Shown: positions 12,497 to 25,553 of the stretch, one piece after another
Position numbering within the stretch: position 1 is the first letter of the stretch
Layout: each line of letters opens with the position of its first letter
Source of the DNA: Neodontobutis hainanensis
Taxonomy: Eukaryota > Chordata > Actinopteri > Gobiiformes > Odontobutidae
Length of the DNA: 64,000 bases
Direction of reading: 5' to 3'
Assembly: GCA_024349245.1 (NCBI GenBank)
Contig: JALDNG010000776.1
Coordinates: 23,903 to 87,902, forward strand
Made by a program: the position numbers and the translations under genes
The notes under the pieces: model-generated
Told to the model about the DNA's origin: nothing
Seen by the model: the letters and a program-made list of their open reading frames with translations, nothing else
The model's database searches: none

Positions 12497-12817
12497 ATGT
12501 ACAGAATTTCCCTCAATTTTAAGTTAACATTACAAAAATCACCTGTAACAGTTTCCCTCGACTTCGGGCAATCCCGGAAATCCCTTACTAGTAACGTTAA
12601 AATGGTAAAAGGAAATGCAAACAATACACTTATAAACATTTATGACCTCACATTTTGTGTATTGGAATTATTTATAAAGTATGATAAATTTATAGATAAG
12701 ACCAAGAGCTCAACTTATGTTTTTCAAATACGTAAAGATGAGCCCTGTTTCTTTCTTGAAATAAGTCTCGCGATCTCATCGATACAGAAAAATGTTACTT
12801 CTCCCTTTGCATCATGA
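12497..12817 (+). CDS. Hypothetical ORF, 106 aa
   Basis: ATG-started open frame with no recognised domain and no signal peptide. It lies head to head with the MULE remnant. Its length is only moderately unusual for this base composition, and I found no splice partners. It may be a chance ORF or transposon debris. Confidence 0.2.
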   Translation: MYRISLNFKLTLQKSPVTVSLDFGQSRKSLTSNVKMVKGNANNTLINIYDLTFCVLELFIKYDKFIDKTKSSTYVFQIRKDEPCFFLEISLAISSIQKNVTSPFAS

Positions 12818-15800
12818 GGTTACTTCACAAAAAGGAATACATACTTTTCAACCATTTCATTTCCAATACGAATTACTTTTATTTTATATTTCAGGCAAAC
12901 TACCTTGGATAATGGTTTGAAACCTTGGACAAGTAGATTTAATTTAAATAACGAGCACAGGTTCGAATCTGAAGTATTTACTTTATACCGAACGTATATT
13001 AGAAATCGACCCAAACTTTGTTAAATCTTTCAACAAACTTAAATCTAAACAAATTAGCGAATTTTTGATAAAACTCAACAATAGATCTTTTGTTTAGAAG
13101 TGCAAGTCCCTTATCTAAATTTACAAAATCAATATGATAACAGTTTTTAATGATAAATGTTATCATCCAATAAAATAGAAAAAAATAATTATGTTTCAAA
13201 TTCCCTAGTTTTTGCAGATTATTAATATAGAGCATAGAGAAACAAAGATATCTTATCTTTTGAAAAGGTGAATATTTGTACAGGCTGTTTAAAAATATGA
13301 GTCTGCGCAAAACAAATGAAAGTTCAGACAAGTGAATGGAAGCTTTTTTGGAATAAAACAATGGATCCGAACAGTTTTTACTAGCGTAATTCTAATAAAT
13401 ATTATAAAAGCTGAATTTATATTGGGAAGGAAAAGACAAGAATAGTAATGTGAGAGGGTTTGATTCGTTTGACTATCTGGAAGGAATATTTTGATTCGTC
13501 ACGACTGCAAATATAAATTTTATTGATGGAAAACTTTGTCGGGACGAACAAATTATTTGAATTATAAAACGTTGTTTGGCCAAAATCGTTTCTATCCATA
13601 AAGCTTTTCAAACATATGGTATAACTATAGTTCCGGGCAAAAAATTTCAAAAAATATTTTTATAAAGATGTTTATGTCTCAATTTTATATTCAAACCATA
13701 AAGCTTTTTGTTTATCCACAATAATAACCTGAACTCGTAGACTTTAAAAGAATTTGCCCCGCTTATATTCCCCGTTCCCAAATTTTCCTTCGTCGATTTA
13801 TACGAATTAAATTGATATATCTCCTGAATATCCCACTAAAAACCTCGATAAAACACGTAACCAATCACAAATTGTTTCTTTGTATTTTCTCAGCCACAGT
13901 TTTGTATTCCTCATATAAGTTCATTTTTTGTGTGTAATCTTTGCTTTTTATTTTTCATATCCTGTATTTTTGCATTAAATAGTGCAAGCTAAATGTCTTC
14001 ATTGGTCCAACCGAATAGAAGTTTATTATTCTTTACACGGAAGCATCACTGTTCTTTTTTTAGAAAATTTTTTGGTGACAAATAAACAGAACTACTCCTT
14101 GAAGATAAAGTGAGTTCACAAAGGTCAATAGATTCACAAGTAATTTTAAAATATTCGCATGATTTCGTTCATATCCATTGAATGAGAGTAATTATTTTTA
14201 AAGGGACAAAAACAGTTCAAGTATGATATGGGAATCCCAGAATTCGGTATTTTATGAACAACTTCGTGGTTTAGTTATATTTATTTTTAACAATCGGTTT
14301 TTGATGAATATTTGTTGCCAGTAAATCTATCCAAAAGAACTGGCAGATGTCTAACAAATAAAATGTGTAAGATGAATCAAAGATTTTCACAATGATAACT
14401 TTTGATCGTAAATTTTGACCATTTTCACTTTATATGTATTCTTACAGCTGTATAACTATCGAAAAATTGGATAGAAGCGTTCTGTTTTCAAAACTGTGCT
14501 TATTTCTAGTAATGCGATTAAGATGAGTATCGATCCATAATCGTGTATTTTTTCTCGCCCTATTAATTGAACTCCTCATTAAGTTCTTGTCGTCAATCGT
14601 TTAAATTAGAATGAACAGATTGCATAACCGCTAAATTAACAAATGTCAAGACTTTGTTAGTCGAGGGCATTTTCCAAGATCTTATTAAGAGCCAATATAT
14701 TAATATTTGATTTGTACGAGTAAAAACACGTCATATAAACTCCAGATGCGTGATATTCTTTTTGATTGGGGAGAGGAAAAAAAATGAATTCTCACCATCA
14801 TTATCCTTATGACGCATGCTTGGCGTGCCGCTGATTATCTGACATCTCCAAATGATCCTGAAAATAAAAAGCATTACAATAATCGTTAATCTTCGTAACT
14901 TCAGATTCTGACTGTTAACAAAGTTGATACATTTATTGCTTCATAAGATTTTTTTCATGTATGTTTTAAAGTTTTAAATGGTGATGTATTTGTATTTATA
15001 TAAATATTTTGTAATTTTTAGGGATTATCGACGAATATTTAGTTATAGTTTTCAACCAATTTGATAAGATAACTTGTTAATAGTTAGTAACTAGATAAGA
15101 TTAAAACTATAAATGAATGCGGATGGTGACATATTTGTTGGGCTAGACCCTAAGATGCCGCCTTTGAAAGATAACTACATTATGGAATCTTTTATAAGTT
15201 TTAATAATTTTTTCATTAGATAATGTTATTTAAGAAAATTCAGCTTATAGCCGTGCTTATTTGGGCTTCACTCATCTGTTTTATTTTAGATTCAGGTGGA
15301 GTGTGGAATGCAGATGTGGGACTTTGAAAAGCAGACAAAATTCCACTCCTTCAAACGGTTCTGGATTAACGACTCAACCGCTTCGTGAGCTACCATCGTC
15401 AGCGTGTCAGGCAGCAGTTTTGAGAAGGAGGAGCATCAAAGAGTTAAAATAGTGGATTGATTTGACACTAAAATTTGGAGGTGAGAGTCAGCATTGTAAT
15501 CGATAGCACTAGATACTTTAACTCGCTTATTTATAATATTAACACCTGAGTAATATTTATGACCTTGCCGAAAAATCAATCATTCAGGCCCATAAGAAGC
15601 AGGCTTCTAACGTGCATAAAAATAAAGATTCTGTGACTTAAAGTTTATAAGAAATAATATTTTTCCTCTACTTCATGTTCCGAGACGATGGAATAACGGG
15701 AGCATGGCAAAAACACTGCTGCAAGAAAGTTCTGTTTTGTTTGTCGATGAGTTAACGTAGGAAAGGGTTGCGCATAGCCTATAAATATTCTGGTTACTAA

Positions 15801-18800
15801 CAATGGTTCATAAATCTTCACCATTTAATCTCTCTGAAACGAGGTAGGGGATATAAGTGGGAGCCTTGGGTGAGTTTTTGAGCTGGTTGATATCGTGTTA
15901 ATGGAATATTTTGATTTTTTGGTGTGTTTATATGTCATGAAATGAAAAATGTGAAAATAATTTAAAAATTATATCATTTTGACCAGTCTTAGAGGTAAAA
16001 ACATCTAAAGTCTCAAGTAAATATCAGCTACATGTTTGAGCATGTGTTGAAAATGAGATGTCGGTTTTCTTTCTGACCCATCCTTGACTATTTCGCGTAG
16101 CTTGCACAGATCAACACTGAATTTCGGTTTAGCATACTATTTGTATTAACAAATATTCGTTACCAGATCGAAAGTTTTCGCGGTTAATTAAAAATGGCGG
16201 ATTATAGCGTATTTTCATTCAAATACGTCTTCAGGTTGATTATTTGGCTTAATTAAAACATTTGCCAAGGTGAATTTCCCAATAATTTGTACCTGGACGG
16301 ATAAAACTAGCACTTCAGTTGGCTGAACGTACGGGCTTCCGAGTCAAAGTGATATGTAAGGATGGCCGACAACTTTTGAAAACTAAATTCATTTTGTTAT
16401 GACGTTCATTTCTTTTAATTTTGCCATCAATATATTTTTCGGTCTGTTAATTTTTACATTTACTAACTGAATGCTGATTGATTTACACGCTCGCGCTATC
16501 TTTCCCAACGTGGAATCTAATCAAGTTGGAATTTTAGTTTAAGTCGACCAAAGATTTTGAGAATCAGAATCATAGATTAATAAGTTTTAATTCATGTTAT
16601 AAATGTGAAATGAGCAATTGACCACGTCTATCTGTTTAATTAAGTATTTGATGAAAGCGTGAAGATCGAAGGTAAGTTGATAAACTGTAAATTTTTGCAT
16701 AAGTTACTTCCCCCTATGAATGATTTTTTTATAAGATCATACAATATTTAACCATCTGTTTCATGAAACCATTTTTAACATACAGGAGTAAAAATCAAAT
16801 TATGAACGTAATTTATGCGTCATTTTTCAAATTTCAATCCTATGAAATATAAATGGGTCTCAAACACGAAGTAAAACTTCATAAAAGAAAAAAATTAAGT
16901 GGCCGTATTTATGATACTAATTGAAGATTCTATTAAATCACATTCAATACTTACATATTAGAGTAGTCAGATACCCACCAACATTGGAAACATCCAAGAC
17001 TTTGAAAGAAAAAATGACCGCCTGAAATCTATGAATGTGGTGTCAGTCTGTAGATAATTTTTCAAAAAACAAATTAATATTCAAATGTTACTCCTATTTC
17101 ATAAAAACCCAAGCTGAGTTCAAATATACCTGCATATGTTTCCCATATTGAGATTTTAAAATTTCACTTAACTCCAAAAATGGCGTTTGACCAGGTTAAC
17201 CTTAAAAATATATAGATACGAACGTTTTTATTTGAAAAAATGAGTATCTATCAAAGGTAAATAAAAGCGAGGCAACAGAAATCATACATCAATATAAGTA
17301 TTCGTGACCGTTCGGGTTTTAACGATACTCCCATGTTTATCGTTGAAACAAACTTTTTTGTATAACTTAAAATCATTATTTGGAAATTTATCAAAATTAT
17401 TCAAATATACACGTCAAGATCTCGTATATTATTTTTTTCGTGTGTTGGCCTCGAAGAAAATTTCATTTATTACACAAATTTAATTGAAGTTAGACATAGA
17501 TAACAGAAAAATAATCAAATACAGCATAATTTAAAGAAGAAATTTTTAAAAACATTGGGAATGGAGAGCGAAGGACAAAAGCCCTCAAATTCGACCTTCA
17601 TGGTTAATAGTGCTCAAAACATGAAACGAAGAAAAGTTTTCTTTTTCATTGTTGTGTGATTGTCCACCACAAATTTAGGGACGCGCAAGACGTTTTGATT
17701 CTTACGCTAATAAATAAACCCTTCTCGAGTATGATAAAATAAACATACATAAATATATACACACTCGATTGAGCCAAAGTTATTCATTTTAAAACAGATT
17801 TAGCAATTTCTCTTCAAACAAAAATACAAGAGAAAGATCATTTTTTTAATAAAACACTTCAAAATGTAAAGTGAATTTATAAATGATTCAACTTAAAACG
17901 GATGTTGTTTGAACAAATGATCAAAATAAAAAAAATTAAAATTAGCGGAAAAACTAAATAGACAGTTTTAAATCAAATCAAACATCCATTTTTTGTGAAC
18001 CGGCGCATTCAACACTTTTATGAGCATTAAATTAACGTGCCTTCAGAGCGAATTATTTTTAAACTTTTCCGAGAAAAATTGGATAGTTTATCAGAAATGA
18101 CAAAAACGAATTTCGGAAACGTCAATAGAATAAAATAGGTAGTCTGCATGGCTGGTATTAGTTAACCTGGTTAACACCTGCGGGTCTGGGTTTGTTTAAA
18201 TAACAGAATAAATTTGTACTGATTTATTCTCGATGAAGTACGTTTGTGTACTTTCTAAATTTTTTAAATTCTGTGATTAACGCGTTTATAAAAAAATGAA
18301 AGAATGCTATTTTGAAACAAATTATCGCAAAAGCACTTAAGATGAAGAAAGTAGAAATCCTAGGTTCTTTAGATTGTTTTCAAGTTATTTTTTGACCGTT
18401 GTTGAAATATCTATGATCGTACCCAAGTGGTTAACATCTCAAAAACTACCTCATAAATTGTACCTAAATAGAAATTAATTATATAGCACCAGCAAAATAT
18501 GGTTAAATTCAATCAGCCAATAAACAATATCATAAGAACAAAATGTATTGTTTCAAATTTCTTTTAACGATTGCTACATTTAAATTATGTTGAAGAGAAA
18601 TTTATTTGGTCAAATCAGAGTAGATGAACTCAAAACACCATAAAAGTTTCAATCATAACCTAATTCTTAACATGATATTTCTCAATATAGGAAAAGTATA
18701 AAAACTCAAAGATTGATGTTCGGTTTGTTGACTTGGCTCACTGAACCTAAAAAAGATTTTTGTTGTTTTTATTCAAGGCGCGTGCGTGGCACAAACCCAT

Positions 18801-18846
18801 GACAAGGCGAATTTCAGCGAACCTTTAACCGTAAAAAGTTTTAATT
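12818..18846. other. Long stretch without a resolved gene; a few candidate exons
   Basis: Mostly AT-rich. Candidates: three consecutive minus-strand frames at 12820-13650 that I could not splice with tiny introns; 14737-14864 (-), an open last-exon-like frame preceded by a good acceptor (TTTTATTTTCAG); 15115-15450 (+), a frame starting MNADGDIFVGLDPKMPPL with a possible 22-nt intron, a hydrophobic segment (LIAVLIWASLICFIL) and a GC-richer frame ending KELK; 16200-16405 (+), discussed in the findings. None gives a full protein. A tRNA-like T-loop string near 12955 lacks the rest of a tRNA. Confidence 0.35.
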
Positions 18847-21137
18847 ATGGAAGCATCCGATTTCATGGTTTTTTCTTATTGACGATAGATATCCGAATTG
18901 GTGAATATTCGAGTACTATTGCAAGGTTTGCTTACAAATGCCAATTACTTGCCTGATGAACATGTTCAAAGCGAAATTTTTGATAGGGTTCAAAGTTTAA
19001 AAGACCCAAATTTCATATGTGAATTTGACTTTTATTTCAGGTCCTATTCAGGCAATCGACAAAATATTCGAAGATTTATCCAAAGCAATGCGCCGATTAC
19101 TGGCCTCGACCGAGCATCTGAATTTCCAAGAGATAATCGAAATAGATCCAATTTCAGTTCAATGTTTTATTTACATAGACCGAATTTGAGAAATATTCAA
19201 AAATCTTGCTCGGCTCAGATGAAATTCGAGACAAGCTCATTACACGCGCCTTTGAGGAAATTTCGACAAAAATCTCAGATGTCACCAATAAGGTATTTTA
19301 AATTACTGTGAGCATACCACATCTTCTTTGAAATATCCATCCTAGAAATCATCAAATTTTCATATACCCCTTTTAATACCTCTCATGTTAATATACTTTT
19401 ACAGCTATAATTAACTTGTTAGAATTTTCATCATATTATTGTGTAAAATTTTCTTACATCTAGCCAAGAGCCGAAACTTTCCAACCTAATTTATGATTAA
19501 AATTTTTTTACCATTTTAGATTTTCACAAAAATGCAAAAACAGATATTAGAAAAATTGCTCAACTGATAATAATTATACAATTTAGTCTTGTGATTTAGG
19601 AACATTCGAATGAAATTAAGATTACTGTCGTTTACAAAATATAAACTATTTGATTTCAACTTTCACATAATTAATTACATTTGATTTATGTCTTACCTGA
19701 TGCCAAATTATGATAACCATATATCTCATCTTTATTCCTAAATAATACGCCTTTCTTTTTTAATTTTTCGCGATTTTTTTAGCGTGCTTTCTCACGAATA
19801 TTTATTCAAATTGTTAATATTATATAAATCAAATTACATAAATGAACGATTTTTAAGACAAGGAAATTTAGCAACCGTACTTGTGTTAGTCCACCATATG
19901 AATGCTATTTTTAATATATTTTCAAATTTTTAAATTCATCTGATTTACGAATATTTTAAAATCTCAAAACCTATTATTCCTAATCTTAGTTTTCTTACTT
20001 TTCGATAAAAAAGACAATCAAAAAATTTATCAGAGCATAATTTAAAGTATCATCTTCGAATTATCTTACTTTAAAACCCGATATAACATTTTTTGTTAAA
20101 ATATCGCACGCCTCCACACGTTACTCTGCTTTTTGTCGCCAAATCCCACTTAAGGTTATTTTTTAAATTTAAAAGTGAAGTTTAACTTATATTTATTTTT
20201 TCAGCCAACACTGTTTTTTATCTTAAAAGGGGATTTGTTGTCATTTGAATTTTAAAAAAATTATGTTGTATCTTAATTGTATGGTATAAATTTCTTAATT
20301 AGCTTTCGCTTCGGTTTACCGCTTTTCTTTTGGAAATAATTCCAGTTTTATTTGAAAATTGTTGATTATGAAACACAGAAGGAAGAGTGAGTACTTCGGG
20401 CTGAATTCACGATCTTCTCATTAAAGCGATATCTATACATTGGTTTTATTTTTTCGATCCTTCCCTTCAATTTCTAAAATTAAGATTTATTTTGATCCCT
20501 CATTCCCATGAGATCAAAATTATTTTAACATAAACTTGACTGGTTTAAATTCCCATTTTATACTGCAAATATTTCATCCAAGATTCTTGTTTGATCTATA
20601 ATTATTAGGAGTGGACCAAGTTTAAGATCAGCAATCCGATTGAAAGCATCAAAGATGAACTGAAATGTATCCAAAAACACGTTGAAAAGCATAGAGTTCA
20701 ACCGAGTAATATTGACGTTTTCAAAAATATAAACATGGAGTGTGAGGAAGTATCAAAGGTATTTTATTTTGATTTTCAGCATTTCCAACATACTTTTGAC
20801 GACATTGAGCTATATCATGATGTAGTTTTATTAAATTATCGTTAGATTCTCAAACAGTCTCTAACTTCTTCTGTTGATAAGTCAAACAAGTATCACAGAA
20901 CTTTCACATAGTGAGCAAAACGTCAACCTTAACAGGTCGGCTTTAAAGGAATTCCAAAGCAGAGCTAGCAAAGACCGAAAACTCAAATATGCTTCTCACA
21001 GCCGCATTGTAGGCTTCATGGCTCCCTATCCATGTACAAGTAAGGTTGGTCATGCAAGGTTTGTGGTGTTTTTAACAGTCAGGACATCCTTGTTAGCTTC
21101 CCTTTTGAAAGAGAACTCAAGTAATCATAGATTTTAG
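18847..21137 (+). CDS. AATF: AATF / Che-1 / Bfr2 (Traube family) homologue
   Basis: Eight exons give a 267-280 aa protein of the AATF/Bfr2 family, a nucleolar factor needed for early small-subunit rRNA processing and, in animals, also a transcription co-regulator. The N-terminal AATF domain is seen in IRVLLQGLLTNANYLPD and ALLRSL-like repeats (to about 100). A family-like EWTKFKI segment is at 128-134. The C-terminal Traube domain is FDDIELYHDIL (183-193) and then SKDRKLKYASHSRIVGFMAP (225-244). Exons: 18847-18867, 18889-19018, 19041-19156, 19179-19292, 20609-20758, 20780-20821, 20846-20889, 20912-21137. Six introns are 21-24 nt; one is 1,316 nt. Start: the only ATG in phase with the homology. 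Human AATF is about 560 aa; the acidic N-terminal half is missing. The last exon may contain one more, in-frame 39-nt intron, starting at GTAAGG after the MAP motif. Confidence 0.88.
19293..20608 (+). other. 1,316-nt intron inside the AATF gene
   Basis: Starts GTATTTT after codon AAG and ends ATTATTAG before GAG TGG. Both flanking exons are in phase 0 and join into a continuous family-like sequence. The interior is AT-rich without recognisable genes or repeats. It is about 60 times longer than every other intron reconstructed here. Confidence 0.75.
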
Positions 21138-24100
21138 ATAATTTTTTATGTTATTGTATCTATAAATCTATATTTTAATCCTTCTTTTGTTACTTATGAC
21201 TCAGGCGCGTGACCCGAATTTGATTTTTATATTTCAAGCAAAGTTATTAATTTTTGAAGGGACGAATGAAGTGCGATAAAATTAAATTGTTTGTGTTGAA
21301 AGTTTGCAAGCTATCGTTCAATGGGTATTCGTAACCTATGTTCGAAATATGTGAGATAGATGCGTTTGTTTGCCTTTCAACGTTATACCATAAGAAGCAG
21401 GTAGAATTCTTCTCAACATTTTCTTTCAGGTTCTTCGCAAAAAATTTAAATCTTAGTGAATTCATCTTCGGTGATCTTCTCTATTTTTGACTCTTAGTTT
21501 CACTAAAATTTATGAGCAACCGTCCAAGGGGTCCGTTATGACTAGCATCCTCAGGTTAATAATCATGTTTTTGTATAAAGACTGCCAGTTTAAAAATTTT
21601 AAATGTCTGCGGATTAATGGTTTTAAATTTAACTGTATTTGGTTCTGGTAAAAATGAAAAAACTTAATAAAGATGCAATAAAAATATTACGCAAGCGTAC
21701 AATCGCAACACATCAAAACAAAGAGTTTAAAAATTATATCGACTGTGTTTAAAATGTTCAAATAGATTTGTTGTTGTTAAAAATTAGTAAAAAAACTAAA
21801 AAATATTTTTGAAGAGTGACTGTTATGAATAATTTTTATATAATTGGAGCTTTATCAATAAAAATGAAAACGTGATTCATTCTGAAAATTACCAGTTAGT
21901 ATAAGAAACTCAATACGTCATAAAATACATGCTTGAATTATTTATAACGTACTCAAATATTTATAAAAAAAATTTTATTTTGATTGTTCAAGAAAATCTT
22001 TCAAAATAATCTCTTTCTGAATTTTTATTTGATGGAGAGATTTTAACATAACATTTACACCGTTCTAAAAACGATTTTAGTTGAGTAATTATTAACCAGA
22101 CATCAAATTTTAATTTTTTAAAATAGACTCCTATCAAACAAAAGCACTAATTTTTCAAATTTTGTATTCATCACTTTAAATGAACTTTCAAGTGTTCAAT
22201 CGTCTAGACATGAATCACTAAACCTCAGGCTAAAGGTTTATATTTTTAAACGAGTGGAAAGTGTTATAAAATTTCACAAATAAGAGAAAAACAATTTTAA
22301 TGAAGGATTAAAGGAATTGGCCCATAATTGTAACAGTTTCTCTGATACTAAAGTAAATTATGGAAAAAGAACATTTATTATGGGAATTCTAAGGTTATAA
22401 ACAGCACAAATAAAAGAACCATGATAATCTGAAATCACAATCAAATCCATACAAATTCTTCGCTAACCTTCCCAGATTTTCGTCCAGCTTCAATTTGATC
22501 ATGCTTACAAAAATAAGATGAACGACAACGTTTCCCTTATGAAAGTTGACTCTAGCTACAATAAATCATGAATTTGACTAACAAATTCAACCATCGAAGT
22601 TGGGATCTCTTGTGTTAAGGTTTTGATCAAAACACGAATTTTCCCCAATTAAAACAGTTTCTTTGTTTATCACCTCACGCCTTGATCTGAAAGAAATTAA
22701 GGTGGAATGGTTTATCTGTCATTCTCAGGATTACGGCATAACCCTTCTCCCTTATTAATTTTATTTCTATAGCGTAAATTCTTAACGTAATATATTAGAT
22801 TTTATAAGATTATAAGCTATATGGATACTTAATATTATCGATTACATTTATATGCCCAAATGGTACATGCTTCCAATAATGTTTTGCACGTGCGCAAATT
22901 CAGATTAAAAATCATCGCTTCTGTTTTCTATCAACCAAATTAGCTATCATTAGATTTTCAAATCAATAGAGACGTAAATTTACTTAAGGAGGTTTCGTTA
23001 CCACCTTTTGAGTTTGTTTACTTTGATCATGATAAGGTCCACATTTGAACTGTCTAAATGAGCGTCAATCATGAGTTGGTTGAGATAAATTTTTAAACAT
23101 ATCAGTTGTGTTTTAAAAGTTGTAGTTTACACATGGTAACTACGTGCTTGATAAAAGTCGGTAGAATTTAAAAAAAGAAATCTCACTTACACTATCTGAA
23201 ATCCTGGAGATTTTAATCATCAAAATATATACCATGTTGAACCAAAGTTCTTGAATTTATATTATATTTTATTTCTTCATTTTTTCGTGCCAACTTAAAA
23301 TATAAATGTTAAATCCACGATAAATAAAGTTAGAATAAAATTGTTTGACAGAAAGTTAAAATCAACCATTGCAGAAGATGTGTAAGAATTATTCGTAAGT
23401 GAGCGTAGGTTTATACTGTGTTAAATACCATCGCTGAGCTAACTTTTATATACAGAGGTACAGATGTAGTAAAATCAACTTAGAAGTATAAAAAACTAAC
23501 AACAGTAAACAAGTTTTATATACTATTGACGCCAACAAGCTGATTTTAATTTAATATCTTTCGTCTCGACACTCAAACGGTATTCAATTAAAATTTAGGT
23601 TTTTCTTTGTAGAAACACGATGAGAAACTGCGAAAATAGCGCATGATTTTGAATTCATTAAAATATATAATGCGCGGGTGCAATAAATTTAGAATAACTA
23701 AATTTTTACCTTAGAAGCTAGCACGATTTCATTGAAAAATAAAATTATTTTTATCACTAAAAACTACATTAGCATTTTATGTTTCTTATTTTTAAAGGAT
23801 ACAATCTTTAGTTAAGAGAATAAATAGAGTTAGGTATTAAGATAGTAACGTATCCCCTTTTAATAGATATTTAATTTCAAATATTGATCAAAAGCTACAT
23901 TCGAATATTTTCAAATAAACTTTTTTGAAGTAAAATTTGGATGAAAAATATTGTATTTAATTATTTTACAATTTAAAAAATTAAAACTGAACATGATTGA
24001 GGAATAATTTAAAACTAAGTTACGCAGCGTTTAACGGTGAATATCATTTATCCAACGGACGCGAATTGAAAAGAATATAATCATGCCATGCTTTTGATTG

Positions 24101-25553
24101 TTCTCAAAAAAATAAGTTACTTTCAAAATAGACGGAGGGTTACCTGCAGAAAAGTACCTTCCAAAAAAGTAACTTTCCTTCTTCAGGAGTGAAGTGTATA
24201 TCTGAAGTTAAAGTCATCATTCCTTGAATTTTGCTTATGCCGAGGAGTTGTCATACTGCCGCGTGAACGCGTTTTCCCAGTTGGTAAAGGCCTAATCTTT
24301 GACCAAATAAAATGGCGTCTTATTCATTTTTGACTCTGGATAAAAAATCTTCGTTGGTCATTTCATCCAAGTTCGTTTGAAAAATTTTGAACATGTTAAT
24401 TATCGAATTAAATTTAATGACTTTTTAATTGGGGGAAGTAAAAAAGTGCCAAAAAATGAAATTCTAATGTTCAGCCATCAGTGGTAAAGTTTATTATGTT
24501 AAAAATCACAAGTGCTTAACCACAATATTTAAAAAAGGGCCGATGGCAACTTTAAAATTTACGATTTGATATTTGGTTTAACGAAAGCCATTTAATGCTA
24601 ATGAGGTAGGGCGAAAACTAGAAAAGTTAAAGTTAATTCAAATTTTATTCATTAAAGACTTACAATATTTATAAAAGTTAAAAAAATCTTGTTAATTCAA
24701 AAAAGATTTAGCCACATTTATCAGGTCATATTCGAAAAATAAATAGACTGGATGAGAACCGAATTCGTTATTAGAAAATGTTTAAATTAAAAAATGCATT
24801 CATTCAAGAATGAAAAACATTATAAGTTGAACTATATTAAATCCTTGACGTTCATATTCATAAATTTGGTTAACATAATTCACATAAACGTACGAAAGTG
24901 GGATCAAGAATAGAAAATCGTTTTACTCGCATGACAGCCACCAATTTTTCCTTCATAAATGAGTGAAATTTAGATGTCCTGGATGGACAATAAGTTTCAA
25001 GATAAATCTTTATCATACACAATAACAGATACTTCATTAGATTCAAAAGTTTATTCGGTAAATTTAGATGAGTTAACCTAGTGAAACAATTTTTCAAACT
25101 AGGTTTGTGCGTGTCTTTAAGTGAAGCTATGCCTGCTTGTCTCCTGATAATTAACAATCTGAATGAAACCCTGTCCAAGAGAGCATATTTCTGGTTGTGA
25201 AAGAATTATACCCAATAAAACTCTCATCTTTGTTCTTACAAAGGACAACCTTGCCTCCTACAAATTGATATTATAACAAAAGTAAGACATTCAAATAATC
25301 GAAAATAACGATGAATTTTGGTTTGAATCATATTTTTACCTCTAATGCAATTATACTCTGAACCTTGTTAACGTCAAACATTCAATTGGTTTACGAACAC
25401 ATAATTTTTTACACCAACCAACTATGACCATTTTTGTGAGTTAAGGTATCATTAAAACAAATGAAAAGGAAAATTAAACAAGTAATCACGTTTAAATAAA
25501 TTTTATTTTACATCTAACTCTTAAAGAAAATTGTGGATTACAAAAAATTGTAT
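21138..25553. other. No gene recognised
   Basis: AT-rich. At 24130-24330 (-) a frame with one stop reads LFGQRLGLYQLGKRVHA...LLGISK, faintly like the first helix-turn-helix of a Tc1/mariner transposase. At 24870-25178 (-) is a 102-codon frame without a recognised domain. Neither is convincing alone. Confidence 0.35.

Noticed and set aside
12953..12968. tRNA T-loop-like GGTTCGAATCT
   Set aside because: No acceptor stem, anticodon arm or D arm around it.
13417..13650. Three consecutive minus frames at 12820-13650 as one spliced gene
   Set aside because: The frame arithmetic needs introns of 46 nt or more, or none fits; composition is AT-driven and no family is seen.
24130..24330. Tc1/mariner-like helix-turn-helix fragment on the minus strand
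   Set aside because: Too short and interrupted, with no catalytic block or inverted repeats nearby.
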